Assembly: GCF_023015905.1 (NCBI RefSeq)
Contig: NZ_JALKBD010000028.1
Coordinates: forward strand, 1 to 64,000
Source: Arenibacter sp. F20364
Lineage (GTDB): Bacteria > Bacteroidota > Bacteroidia > Flavobacteriales > Flavobacteriaceae
Direction: 5' to 3'
Length of the DNA: 64,000 nucleotides
The position numbers and the translations under genes are program-made. The notes under the pieces were generated by a model, which made no database searches, had not been told where the DNA came from, and worked only from the letters and a program-made list of their open reading frames with translations. Below are positions 35,053 to 44,880 of the stretch, piece after piece (the first letter of the stretch is position 1; the number at the start of each line of letters is the position of its first letter).

Positions 35053-35777
35053 AAATAGCTTTCTTTTCGGACAAACACGCCAACCTACCTGCACTTGAAG
35101 CTTTTTTCAAGGATTTGGAATCTGTAAATGTAGATGCTGTTTATTGTTTAGGAGATTTGGTTGGCTACAATGTTTGGCCAAATGAAGTAGTGAATGAAAT
35201 TCGAAAAAGAAACATTCCTACGATTATGGGAAATCATGATGAGGCTTTGTTAAGTCCCATTTCCAAAGAGGTACAACCATCAAACAGAGGGTTGACAAGA
35301 GCCATGGTAAATGATCAAAACAGGGAGTACCTCATCAACCTGCCAAGACATTTATCCCTATCATTTCTCACCAACAATGAGCCTTTTAATCTCTTATTGG
35401 TACACGGAAGTGTAAAAGCCATCAACGACTATATGCTGATAGACTATCCCGAGGATGAAGTAATAGAGATGATGCAACCGCATAAGGCCGATGTACTACT
35501 TTGTGGACACACCCACAAACCTTTTCATAGGGTAATCAAGACTGGTGAGGGTTTCAAACATGTGGTGAATATCGGTTCCGTAGGTAAGCCCAAAGATGGC
35601 GATCCAAGAATTTGCTATGCTATATTGGAACTGGATCTATCCACTTCTTCCTTTAACTCAGAAACGCTTAAGGTTTCTTTTAGAAGAGTGGTATATGATG
35701 TAGAGAAAGCTGCGACCGCTGTGGAGAATTCCGAATTTCCAAATTCATATGCAGAGGCTTTAAGAATTGGAAAATAA
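35049..35777 (+). CDS. Metallophosphoesterase in the arsenic operon (second paralog)
   Basis: The 242-residue protein begins at ATG 35049, overlapping the ACR3 stop as ATGA; an in-frame start at 35004 lies within ACR3. Motifs are [46 protein letters not shown] and [10 protein letters not shown]. It keeps the GNHD form that the first paralog has lost. The shared WPNEV segment shows a close relationship with that paralog. The role may be in an unknown phosphoester linked to arsenic stress; no substrate is known. Confidence 0.85.
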   Translation: MKIAFFSDKHANLPALEAFFKDLESVNVDAVYCLGDLVGYNVWPNEVVNEIRKRNIPTIMGNHDEALLSPISKEVQPSNRGLTRAMVNDQNREYLINLPRHLSLSFLTNNEPFNLLLVHGSVKAINDYMLIDYPEDEVIEMMQPHKADVLLCGHTHKPFHRVIKTGEGFKHVVNIGSVGKPKDGDPRICYAILELDLSTSSFNSETLKVSFRRVVYDVEKAATAVENSEFPNSYAEALRIGK

Positions 35778-35908
35778 GCTATTTACAAGGCTTTAACTGT
35801 TCCCCCATCCACCTTTATAACCGATCTCAAAAAAGCCAAATAAAAGTTTAAAGTCAATTACCCCAGGCCAGGCCCTTGAGGCATCGGAAGGAAACTACTA
35901 ATAACATA

Positions 35909-36544
35909 TCAAGTGTTTCCCTCGGTAGGCTCCCTTTTTGGATTTTCCTTATAAAAAACAATAAAGAGAAATAGAAAACCTATGACAATCAATAATGCAA
36001 CTTCTAGCCTTGAAAGCAGTAGGTTCATACTTAAGGATTTCCTTGACATATGCGTCAAGCGGCGACCTTCCGAAAATTGCACTTCTGAAAGCTTATTGAG
36101 ATTCCTATTTATTTTCTGAAGTACAACTCCTATTTTTTTCTTGGATTCAATATCAATAGAATTTTCAACTTCCATGAGAGTAATCTCAAAAGTTTGAAGT
36201 TCAGCGTAGTTTTCCTTCAAATTATTAAAGTGATCGGATTCCTCCGTAGTGAGTTTGGTATTACCATAATCGGTCAAGAGTTTGTTTATGGCGTCAGTCG
36301 TTTCTACATCGTTCCTTTTCCATTCCGTCTTGGCCAAAAGCAATTCTTTCTCATGAAAAATGTTGTTCAGTTGAAAGATATATTTCTGGACCAAAATACG
36401 GTCCTTAAAAACGGAATTGACCGTATCTTCCAAGGTGGTTAAATTACTTCGATTTAATTGGTTGGACCCAAGTAACAATAAAAATGCCATGACTAAGATT
36501 AATCCGGCATAAACACGCTGCTTAGTCATCTTTTTTTTAGTCAT
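35909..36544 (-). CDS. Membrane protein with MCP-like four-helix bundle
   Basis: The 211-residue protein has two membrane helices (about 9-28 and 178-198) around an about 145-residue helical periplasmic domain. This is the architecture of the four-helix-bundle sensor of methyl-accepting proteins (4HB_MCP-like), but no signalling domain follows. It may be an isolated sensor or a partner of another protein. The start could be Met6 (36529), which is closer to the helix. I do not assign a function. Confidence 0.6.
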   Translation of the reverse strand: MTKKKMTKQRVYAGLILVMAFLLLLGSNQLNRSNLTTLEDTVNSVFKDRILVQKYIFQLNNIFHEKELLLAKTEWKRNDVETTDAINKLLTDYGNTKLTTEESDHFNNLKENYAELQTFEITLMEVENSIDIESKKKIGVVLQKINRNLNKLSEVQFSEGRRLTHMSRKSLSMNLLLSRLEVALLIVIGFLFLFIVFYKENPKREPTEGNT

Positions 36545-36704
36545 GGCATTTTTATTGGCTCACATCTGTATTAGAGTAATTAAACATGCACTTGCACAAT
36601 AGACTTTCCTTTTAGGTCATAACATTCGCCTAGTCCTCTTAACCAACAACGAAATTTGAGCAAATCAATAAATGGTAGGGATTGTACTGATTACAACAAT
36701 CAAA

Positions 36705-37073
36705 CTATAAAACACGTAGCTCTCCCGATTGTAGCGCCTTTTTCAGATCTGCCGACACCACAGTCTGACTTTTAAAGAACTTACCGCCATCTACTTTTTT
36801 AATTTTTACCTGCACTGTGCCGTCCTTCTTCTCCTTTATCAAGGTTACGACTACCTTGTTACCCTCAACCCTTTTATAATTGGCAATTCCACCTCTCTTG
36901 ATAATGAAATTTGGTTTTGGAAAGTCAATGTGTTTGTAAACTGGGGCATTGGGCCTACCTATTTCGAGCACATCACCTACTTTTACCTCGGGCAGAATTA
37001 CATCTTTGTCATTTTGACCATTTACACTAACCGTTGCGACCCACATTAAAACTACGAATAATAATTGCTTCAT
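36705..37073 (-). CDS. Exported hypothetical protein
   Basis: From ATG 37073 the product has 122 residues with a signal peptide (about 1-20, ending VNGQ). The mature part is short, Lys-rich and beta-like. It has the pattern GDVLEIGRPNAPVYKHIDFP and VVVTLIKEKKDGTVQVKIKK. No family is recognised. An upstream ATG at 37130 would precede the signal peptide with an implausible 19-residue extension. Confidence 0.55.
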   Translation of the reverse strand: MKQLLFVVLMWVATVSVNGQNDKDVILPEVKVGDVLEIGRPNAPVYKHIDFPKPNFIIKRGGIANYKRVEGNKVVVTLIKEKKDGTVQVKIKKVDGGKFFKSQTVVSADLKKALQSGELRVL

Positions 37074-37130
37074 AAATAATTTTTTAAATTTTATAACTAA
37101 TTTTGGTTTAACTCCTTTTTGGAAATGCAT

Positions 37131-38068
37131 TGCGTACTACAAACCCGTGAACAATTAATGCTATTTCCCAACTTTGCTTTTGATCAAGGCACCAAGGTGG
37201 GCATCATCTTTTTGGCACCAACGAGATTTCATGGCTTGTTAGAACTATACATAATCCTTTTGCTATTTTTTGCCATGAACTAGCAAAGCCTGTGCCATTG
37301 AGAATGTCAAAGACAAGGCCACAATTATAAATAGCATAAAATCAATACATTAAAAAAAAATTAAACACTTCGATTTAAATAGTTTTGGGGAGTTTCTCCC
37401 CAGTTGAGAAAATATTCCCCAGTGATTATTCAATTTTTTACGAAGCATTTTGCGGTAGATACGGAAGACTCATGCATTGTTGGCTCGGAAAGGATAATCG
37501 TCTTCTCATTACCATCTACTGCATTGCTTTTTAAATAGTAGAAATATTTTTTATGTTAGGATGGGTCGCTAACTTGTAGTACTTGGTCAATTCATCAGAA
37601 AATCCCTATTCACTGTTAGTAGTCATGGTAAAGTAGTATGGCTTGGCTGTACAATATAAACTACCTCGGGGCCGTCTGTCTGCCAACAAAGGCAGGCCCG
37701 CGAAGCATTTAAAAAACCCTTAATTTAGATTTCGACGCCCGCCTTAACGGAACGGGCAGTATAAGCTTTAATAGGTCTATAGATAATTCCAAGGCTGATT
37801 GTTTTTCCTGCAAAGATCAGGCTCCTATTTCAATTCACACACAACTTTTGGGATTGATCCCTTTAAAATCCCCAAATCCCTTGCTCAAATAAATTAATTT
37901 AAGAGATAGCGAATTCAAGCTCCCTTACCTTAACAAATTTATTTGTGGGTAAATGCAATCCAAGGAACGGACTTTTTACAAAAACAGTCAACATTACTTG
38001 AAAAAGAATTAATGCATCAGCCCAACGAGATAATCCCTTGACTAGCAAAATTTTAATTTTTTTTACTT
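37131..38068. other. Long gene-free region before ccsBA
   Basis: No supported gene was seen in about 0.94 kb. Short inverted repeats are CTGCC/GGCAG near 37680 and GCCCG/CGGGC near 37740, neither with a T tail. The remainder is AT-rich. It may contain a decayed gene or a small RNA, but nothing is clear. Confidence 0.4.
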
Positions 38069-38076
38069 TAACTTTG
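38069..38076 (+). promoter_or_regulatory. Candidate -7 promoter element of ccsBA
   Basis: TAACTTTG matches the TAnnTTTG consensus perfectly, 22 bp before the ATG. No TTG was found at the usual -33 spacing. Confidence 0.45.
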
Positions 38077-38098
38077 ATGGACCCACATCAACGTTTTT

Positions 38099-41000
38099 AT
38101 GAAAAACCTGTTAGTCAATATTAAAAAGTATATATCCCCACTTTTTAATACTAGGGCAGCTGGAATTTATATATTACTATTCGCTTTGTCCATAGGAGTA
38201 GCCACATTCATAGAAAATGATTTTGGCACCAGTGCTGCCCAAAAAACCATTTTCAAGTCTTGGTGGTTTGAACTATTGCTTCTTCTATTTGGTATTACGA
38301 TCATCGTGAATATTTTCAAGTTCCGAATGATCCCCCAAAAAAAATGGCCCTTGCTACTTTTTCATGGTGCCATAATTATCATTTTGCTCGGAGCAGGAAT
38401 AACCAGGTACCTCGGTTTTGAAGGGATTATGCACATTCGCGAAAATACTGCTTCCTACAATTTCCTTTCTTCCAATACTTTTTTAAAGTTTGATGTAAGC
38501 CAAGATGGCCAAAATTATAATTTCGACGAACCAGTCCTTTTTGCTTCCCTAGGGAACAACAACTGGAACGGGTCCTATTTAATTGGCAATGATTTGATAA
38601 ATGTTCAAGTAAAAAAATTTATCCCCAATCCTAAACAAATACTTGGCCAAAGTATTGATGGGAAACCAACGCTTCAGATTGTAATGGCAGGAGCCAACGG
38701 GAGGGAAGAGTATTTTATCAATGAAGGCCAGACCAAACGTATAAAGAACCTCATTTTCAATTTTAAGGACACCCAATTGCCAGATGCCATTAATATTGCT
38801 TATAGAAACGATTCCATTTTGTTCGCTTCCGATAGAACATTTTCAAGAACCGTTATGGCCACACAGAAGAAGGACACCTTATATCCTTCCCAAAATTATA
38901 GTCCCTTATTGCTGCGCTCACTTTATTCTGACGGGGCGAACAATATAGTCTTTTCCAATTTCGATAAAAATGGAAATGTCCGTATCGAATCTGAAGATCC
39001 CAAGGTAAAAAATGAAAGTCTCACTGCCCTTTTGATGGATGTTTCCGTAAACGGAAAAACCCAAGAAACACTTGTCTACGGTAGCAGGGGCATGGGAGGT
39101 AGGCCCGAATTGCTTAATTTTGAGGGTTTAAGCGTATCCGTTTCCTATGGTTCCAAAGAAATACAGCTCCCTTTTTACATTAAGTTGAACAAATTTATTT
39201 TGGATAAATATCCCGGTACCAACAGTGCCTCCTCCTATGCTAGTGAAGTTACCTTGGTGGATGACAAGAACAATGTGAACATGGATTATCGAATATTCAT
39301 GAACAACATTTTAGACTATGATGGTTATAGGTTTTTCCAATCTTCCTTTGACAAAGATGAAAAAGGCACCTATTTAAGTGTAAACCACGATTTCTGGGGC
39401 ACTTGGATTTCCTATATTGGATATGCATTGTTGACTATAGGCATGATATGGACATTGTTTAGCAGAAATACCAGGTTTTATCAGGTTACTCAGAAAATCA
39501 AGAAACTACGTGCCAAGAGCGGTACTTTCATCTTCCTATTATTTATTGCTACAACTTCCTTTGCCCAAAAAACACAGGATGATTCCTTTGTTAATCATAC
39601 AGTTTCCCTGGAACATGCCAATGAATTTAGCCATTTGGTGGTACAGGATTTTAAGGGCCGAATGAAACCAGTTCATACCCTGTCCCGAGAAATCATGCGT
39701 AAATTGGCACGCAAGGAAAGTATGCACGGCTTAACCGCTGACCAAATTATTCTGAGTGTTTTTACCAATAAACAGGAATGGTATGGTATACCCCTCATTA
39801 AACTGGGCAAGCATGAAGACATTAAAAAGAAACTCAGTGTAGAAGGTGACTATGCTTCCTATAAGGACTTTTTTGATACCAATGGAAAATATAAATTGCG
39901 CGATGAAATGCAAAGAATCTATGGCTTGGAGCCCATTGATCAGGGTGTTTACGAGAAGGAACTTCTAAAAATAGACGAAAGGGTCAATATTATGAGTATG
40001 GCCTTTTCGGGTACCTTACTTAAAATAATTCCAAATCCCGAAGATCCCAATAATACCTGGCTTTCCAATACCTCCCATAACCACGGTGCCAACGATGGGC
40101 ACAACCATGAAGTTAGCACTGCCGACAAATTTTTTAGTGCTTATACCTCGGCATTAAAGGAGGCAATAAATTCAAAAGACTACAAAAATGCGGATCATCT
40201 TTTAGAGGAGCTTAAAGCCTACCAGACCAAAAACGGGGGGGGAATAATGCCCTCTGAAGCAAAGATCAATGCCGAGATTTTATTGAACCAACTAAATGTG
40301 TTTACCCGCCTGGCCATAAGCTATATTTTTTTGGGACTCGCATTATTATTCTTTTTGTTCCTATCCGTTTTTAAGCCGGATGTAAAGTTAAAAAAAGTAT
40401 ACTTGCTACTATTCTCATTGGTCCTCATAGGTTTCGCCTTTCATACCATAGGACTCGGTTTGCGCTGGTACGTTTCCGGAAGGGCACCATGGAGCAACGG
40501 ATATGAGTCTATGATCTATATTGCCTGGACATCCACCTTGGCAGGAATTTTATTTACCAGAAAATCCTTTGGTGGACTGGCTGCAACTATGGTTTTGGCC
40601 GCTACAATTCTTTTTGTTTCAACCCTAAGTTTTCTTGATCCCGAGATTACGCCTTTGGTTCCCGTATTAAAATCCTATTGGTTAACCATCCATGTTTCTT
40701 TGGAAGCAGGTAGTTACGGATTTTTGATGTTGGGAGCTATTATTGGATTGATCAATTTGATTTTGATGGTTTTCCTTAAGGAAACCAACAAGGCACGAAT
40801 TAAGAGAATTGTTCAGGAAATGTCTTACATCAGTGAACTTACATTGATCGGTGGACTATTCATGGTTAGCATTGGTACTTATCTGGGTGGTGTTTGGGCC
40901 AACGAATCTTGGGGTCGATATTGGGGCTGGGATGCTAAGGAAACATGGGCCTTGGTAACCATTCTTGTATATGCTTTTATTTTGCATATGCGCATTATTC

Positions 41001-41224
41001 CAAAGCTCACCGGACTTTTTGCCTATAACGTGGCTACTATTTTTGGCCTGGCCACGGTTATCATGACCTATTATGGGGTCAACTATTATTTATCCGGTTT
41101 ACATTCTTATGCCACCGGAGATCCGGTGCCCATCCCGAATTGGGTTTATGTAGTGGTAGTTTCCATAATTATAATCGGCAGTGCGGCCTATTATAAAAAG
41201 CGGAAGTATCCAGTGATTTCGTAG
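38099..41224 (+). CDS. ccsBA: Fused cytochrome c biogenesis protein CcsBA
   Basis: The 1041-residue protein joins a ResB/CcsB half (membrane helices at the N-terminus around residues 20-110 and a large periplasmic domain to about 450) with a CcsA half (about 740-1041). CcsA features are the WWD-type motif SWGRYWGWDAKETW and membrane histidines (GFAFHTIG, LTIHVSLEAG). System II proteins of this kind export heme and attach it to CxxCH motifs outside the cell membrane. It lies convergent with the multiheme cytochrome operon, consistent with maturation of those proteins. Length fits the fused Bacteroidota form. Confidence 0.93.
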   Translation: MKNLLVNIKKYISPLFNTRAAGIYILLFALSIGVATFIENDFGTSAAQKTIFKSWWFELLLLLFGITIIVNIFKFRMIPQKKWPLLLFHGAIIIILLGAGITRYLGFEGIMHIRENTASYNFLSSNTFLKFDVSQDGQNYNFDEPVLFASLGNNNWNGSYLIGNDLINVQVKKFIPNPKQILGQSIDGKPTLQIVMAGANGREEYFINEGQTKRIKNLIFNFKDTQLPDAINIAYRNDSILFASDRTFSRTVMATQKKDTLYPSQNYSPLLLRSLYSDGANNIVFSNFDKNGNVRIESEDPKVKNESLTALLMDVSVNGKTQETLVYGSRGMGGRPELLNFEGLSVSVSYGSKEIQLPFYIKLNKFILDKYPGTNSASSYASEVTLVDDKNNVNMDYRIFMNNILDYDGYRFFQSSFDKDEKGTYLSVNHDFWGTWISYIGYALLTIGMIWTLFSRNTRFYQVTQKIKKLRAKSGTFIFLLFIATTSFAQKTQDDSFVNHTVSLEHANEFSHLVVQDFKGRMKPVHTLSREIMRKLARKESMHGLTADQIILSVFTNKQEWYGIPLIKLGKHEDIKKKLSVEGDYASYKDFFDTNGKYKLRDEMQRIYGLEPIDQGVYEKELLKIDERVNIMSMAFSGTLLKIIPNPEDPNNTWLSNTSHNHGANDGHNHEVSTADKFFSAYTSALKEAINSKDYKNADHLLEELKAYQTKNGGGIMPSEAKINAEILLNQLNVFTRLAISYIFLGLALLFFLFLSVFKPDVKLKKVYLLLFSLVLIGFAFHTIGLGLRWYVSGRAPWSNGYESMIYIAWTSTLAGILFTRKSFGGLAATMVLAATILFVSTLSFLDPEITPLVPVLKSYWLTIHVSLEAGSYGFLMLGAIIGLINLILMVFLKETNKARIKRIVQEMSYISELTLIGGLFMVSIGTYLGGVWANESWGRYWGWDAKETWALVTILVYAFILHMRIIPKLTGLFAYNVATIFGLATVIMTYYGVNYYLSGLHSYATGDPVPIPNWVYVVVVSIIIIGSAAYYKKRKYPVIS

Positions 41225-41235
41225 AGGAGTTAAGG

Positions 41236-42042
41236 TTATTGTACAAGTGTGCCATTTTCCAAAATCAAGTCATATGTATAGCCTGCCCCAAAATCCCGGT
41301 TGAGACTAACTACAGCTCTAATGGTAATTTTGGAACCCTCCGGAACAAAGGTATTGGACGTGACAACCAAATCATAATCGTTCTGACTACCATCTTGAAC
41401 GTGGAGCCAATTACGTTCCATAATATTGGGGTTTACTTTAACACATGTTCCACTAATTTGGACGGTATGGCCTTCATACTTTTTAGGATCCTTTACCAGT
41501 TCAGAAATTTTTAAAGTACCCTTGTGCTCTACCAATTTTTCGGTATGTGTAGGGATGTCTTCCTTAGTTACCGCAGTTTGCTCCATCTTTGGGACAGTCG
41601 ATTTTAAACCCCTTACATGTTTCGAATGGTCTTGGGACACCAAATTGGAAACCAGATATATAGTATCGAATTCCCGGTTGTATTCCTTGCTTTCAAAGTT
41701 GGTCTTTAACAGGGGTCTTTTATAAAAATATACCTCCCCTTTTTTGGCCTCTTGTTTTCGGGTTGCGATCCAGAACTGACCATTCCCTTCCTCTTTTACT
41801 TTGAGATATACATAGCGATTGGTCGGCAAAACCTCTTGCACTTCCACCTTATGAAGATCCTCATTGAACGAAATGTTGGAATTAGGAGTTACTTGAGTAG
41901 CGGGATTGGTGGTAAAGATTCCGCTCCCATTTTCCGAATCTTCGGTCTGGGTGGAGGGGGCAATAACTTTAGGGCTATTGTTGCAGCCCATTGCCAATAA
42001 ACAACCCATCATCAATAATCCAAATTTATAAGAAGTTTTCAT
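41236..42042 (-). CDS. Lipoprotein with OB-fold-like C-terminal domain
   Basis: The 268-residue protein has a lipoprotein signal with Cys20 (LAMGCNNS). Residues about 170-268 match the pattern of small OB-fold proteins found beside cytochrome genes (KKYEGHTVQISGTCVKVNP, then WLHVQDGSQN, then GSKITIRAVV). It is the last gene of the cytochrome operon, 12 bp after the barrel gene. An envelope accessory role is likely, perhaps in folding or docking of cytochromes. Confidence 0.7.
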   Translation of the reverse strand: MKTSYKFGLLMMGCLLAMGCNNSPKVIAPSTQTEDSENGSGIFTTNPATQVTPNSNISFNEDLHKVEVQEVLPTNRYVYLKVKEEGNGQFWIATRKQEAKKGEVYFYKRPLLKTNFESKEYNREFDTIYLVSNLVSQDHSKHVRGLKSTVPKMEQTAVTKEDIPTHTEKLVEHKGTLKISELVKDPKKYEGHTVQISGTCVKVNPNIMERNWLHVQDGSQNDYDLVVTSNTFVPEGSKITIRAVVSLNRDFGAGYTYDLILENGTLVQ

Positions 42043-42053
42043 GTTTTAAAATT

Positions 42054-43637
42054 TTAAAATCGTTGTACGAGCCTGGAATAAATTCTATAATTATTTTCTT
42101 GATCGTAAGTGGTCATTTCTCCGGAGATGTTGAACATCAATTTTCGGTCTATGTAATAAGAAAGATTGGCTCCCACATAATGTTGACTTAGCGGATTTAA
42201 ATTATTGGAATAATCATAATGCACAAATCTATAATAAAAATCAGCGTTCAACCTTCCATCCATATAGGAATTCGAATGCCGTATAGCGGCAACATTACTT
42301 TTCAAATAATTGGACTCATTCATGTTATAGGATAATGATAATCTTCCTCCGATGGCAGGAAGTTTTGAAAGGGTAATAAAGCCATAGATATTATCCGATC
42401 TATTCTCACTATTATTTTGGAACCGTTTGCTGTAACTTGCTCCAGCAAATATATTTTTAAAGGGCCTAAAATTAATCCGGGCACGCGCCCCTTGGCGGGC
42501 CATGTCATCATCCAAAAGTCGTTCTATCTCTGTCTGGAAAGTTTCATAGTACAAAATTCTTTTTCGTGAATCATAGGAAACCATCATATTGAATTTTCTG
42601 CTAAATCTGTATCGGACGGATAGATATAGATTGGTCAATCTAATATTATTACTGACCACTTCATTGAGTTTACTGTACAGGTCCATTTCGAGAGATGAAA
42701 ACAGGTTAAGGTTCTGGAAAATGGTACTGGTATGTTGAAAATAAACATAGCGCCGATCTATTTCACCACTATTTTGCTGTTGAATGAATCCCAATGTGTT
42801 CTGGGAATAAAATGAAGCGCTTTCGGTCAGAGTACCTATATATCCCCCATATTGCAGCAAATTGGAATTAAATCCATAATCCAATATGTCCGGGCGAAAT
42901 CCTGCAATGGCACCTAAGTATTGTTTCCCGAAGAATTTTTCTGCCTGCAGGCCATCTATGGCTCCCAAAGAGGATATTTTGGAGTTGATGTTCCTTCCCA
43001 AGGTAAGAGACAAAGTTGGTGTTGCATCGTAATGTGCAGCGAGATTATAAATTCTCAACAAACTATTTTTCAGATAGGATGAAGTATCCTTTAGGCCCAA
43101 AATACTCTGATAATTCAAATAGGTATTAAGCGAGAACTTTGACCCTTTAATATGTTCTGCATTCATCGAAAGACGCCCCACTAAACGATGTCGGTCATCC
43201 CTTTGGCTATTTATAGTATTGTAACTAGCGGCTGATACACTTCCCCTGATCGTTTCCTTATACAATGGCTTTTCCTCCAGTTCAATGATAGGCTCTATTA
43301 CTACCTTCTTAGGTGTCTCCTCTTTTTTTTCGGGTATTTTTGGGGGTATTCGGTATATTACTTTATCTCCTTTTTGAATGGTACAGCCCTCGACTACAGT
43401 ACAAACACATGAGGTGGTAGACTTGTTCTTAATCACCAAACAGGAATTATCTGTTCCTTCCAAACGCAATGAATCCCCAACAATTATAGCTCGGGTATCT
43501 TGAAATTTTACATAGATATTCTGTGTCGTAACAAACGAGACTTCCCCACTTAACAAGGGTGCAGGTACAGGATCCTGCCCATATATGTTGTAGGTTAAAG
43601 AAACAATGCTTATAAAGAAACTAACTTTAAATCTCAT
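42054..43637 (-). CDS. Outer-membrane beta-barrel protein of the cytochrome operon
   Basis: From ATG 43637 the product has 527 residues, with a signal peptide (about 1-21, ending IYGQ). A small N-terminal domain with four Cys (SCLVIKNKSTTSCVC, then EGC) is followed by a Pro/Lys/Glu-rich linker (about 98-130) and a region of alternating strands with aromatic girdles ending in Phe (RLVQRF), the barrel pattern of outer-membrane proteins. It has no heme motif. Lying between two multiheme cytochromes and a lipoprotein, it could be the porin of a porin-cytochrome conduit. An alternative ATG at 43655 overlaps the cytochrome stop. Confidence 0.7.
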   Translation of the reverse strand: MRFKVSFFISIVSLTYNIYGQDPVPAPLLSGEVSFVTTQNIYVKFQDTRAIIVGDSLRLEGTDNSCLVIKNKSTTSCVCTVVEGCTIQKGDKVIYRIPPKIPEKKEETPKKVVIEPIIELEEKPLYKETIRGSVSAASYNTINSQRDDRHRLVGRLSMNAEHIKGSKFSLNTYLNYQSILGLKDTSSYLKNSLLRIYNLAAHYDATPTLSLTLGRNINSKISSLGAIDGLQAEKFFGKQYLGAIAGFRPDILDYGFNSNLLQYGGYIGTLTESASFYSQNTLGFIQQQNSGEIDRRYVYFQHTSTIFQNLNLFSSLEMDLYSKLNEVVSNNIRLTNLYLSVRYRFSRKFNMMVSYDSRKRILYYETFQTEIERLLDDDMARQGARARINFRPFKNIFAGASYSKRFQNNSENRSDNIYGFITLSKLPAIGGRLSLSYNMNESNYLKSNVAAIRHSNSYMDGRLNADFYYRFVHYDYSNNLNPLSQHYVGANLSYYIDRKLMFNISGEMTTYDQENNYRIYSRLVQRF

Positions 43638-43644
43638 GTTCTTA

Positions 43645-44880
43645 TTAATTACCATTGGGATGGCATTCTAGGCATGCAGTGCTTACATATTCATATCCAT
43701 TTTCTTCTTTGTGTTTATCGTCCATTTCATTTTGCCCATGACACTGGAAACAGGAAAAATCCGCATAACTGGCCGGATTGGCATGACATTCCACGCAATC
43801 GTTCCAAACCTCTCCTTGCCTATGTTTTCCTGAATAAATAGGGAAATATTGTGCATCGTGGTCAAATGTTGCAGGCGTCCATCCAGGATTGGTAGTATGA
43901 CAGGCCACACAATCGGTAGGGAAAGTGGCTGCCAGGTGATTGGGGTTGCTGGTTTGTTCATAATTATCCTGATGACAATTTACACACTCAGGAGAAGTAT
44001 CCGAATAATTGGCCGTGGTATGGCACTGGGAACAATCCTGAATGTCATGCCCTTGGGTCAAGGGGAAAAAGTCATGGTTGATGGTCGCTGGGGTCCATCC
44101 AGGAGCAGTCGTATGACAGGAGGCACAGTCCGTGGAAAAGCCAGAAGCAGCGTGATTTGGGTTTTGGGTACCTGCATAATCGTCTTGATGGCAACTAACA
44201 CATTCAGGTGATGCATCTGCATAATTTCCCGTAGTATGGCACTGGGTGCAGTCTTGAATATCGTGCCCTTCCGTAAGCGGAAAAAAATCGTGGTTACCAG
44301 CTCCTGCCGAATCCCATCCAAAACCTAGAGGATTATGGCATTCTATACAATCTGTAGAAAATCCCGAGGTTTCGTGATTGGGGCTCTGTGTACTGGCATA
44401 ATCGTCCCTATGGCAACTAATACAATCGTTCCCAATCCTATCAAACCTTAAGGTCGTTTCCGAAGTGTGGCATTCTACGCAGCTAAGATTACCATGGGCT
44501 CCGATCAAAGGAAAACCATTTTCTTCGTGCAGTTCTGGAATATTGTCTACCAACCAAGTCTGGGAAGTATGACAACGAACACAATCGTTGCCCACCGATT
44601 GGCTGTGAATATCAACATGGCAAGAAACACAGTCCGTAGAAGGCACTTCATTAAAAACTAATGTACTGTGACAAAGTTTACAATCTACTTGGGCATGGGC
44701 ACCTTCCAATGGGAATTCTGTTTTATCGTGATCAAACTGAAGCGCGTAATTATCAATAGTCCACCCCGAAGGATTATGGCATTTGGCACAATCCATTCCA
44801 AGCTGGTCACCATGAGGTGATTGCGCAAACAAATGCCAAACGCCCATAAGGGCAACTATTGTAAGTGACAGTCGATACAT
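43645..44880 (-). CDS. Secreted multiheme cytochrome c with 16 CxxCH motifs
   Basis: The 411-residue protein has a signal peptide (about 1-20, ending LFAQ) and sixteen CxxCH motifs from CAKCH (31-35) to CLECH (403-407). Two 72-residue repeats (from about 207 and 279, both with GHDIQDC and NPNH) show internal duplication. Heme-rich proteins of this density form electron wires. It overlaps the larger cytochrome by 25 bp and the barrel start lies 7 bp downstream of its stop. No other enzyme domain is seen. Confidence 0.9.
   Translation of the reverse strand: MYRLSLTIVALMGVWHLFAQSPHGDQLGMDCAKCHNPSGWTIDNYALQFDHDKTEFPLEGAHAQVDCKLCHSTLVFNEVPSTDCVSCHVDIHSQSVGNDCVRCHTSQTWLVDNIPELHEENGFPLIGAHGNLSCVECHTSETTLRFDRIGNDCISCHRDDYASTQSPNHETSGFSTDCIECHNPLGFGWDSAGAGNHDFFPLTEGHDIQDCTQCHTTGNYADASPECVSCHQDDYAGTQNPNHAASGFSTDCASCHTTAPGWTPATINHDFFPLTQGHDIQDCSQCHTTANYSDTSPECVNCHQDNYEQTSNPNHLAATFPTDCVACHTTNPGWTPATFDHDAQYFPIYSGKHRQGEVWNDCVECHANPASYADFSCFQCHGQNEMDDKHKEENGYEYVSTACLECHPNGN

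Noticed and set aside
37670-37760. Short GC-rich inverted repeats as terminators
   Set aside because: Neither stem is followed by a T run and no gene ends nearby.
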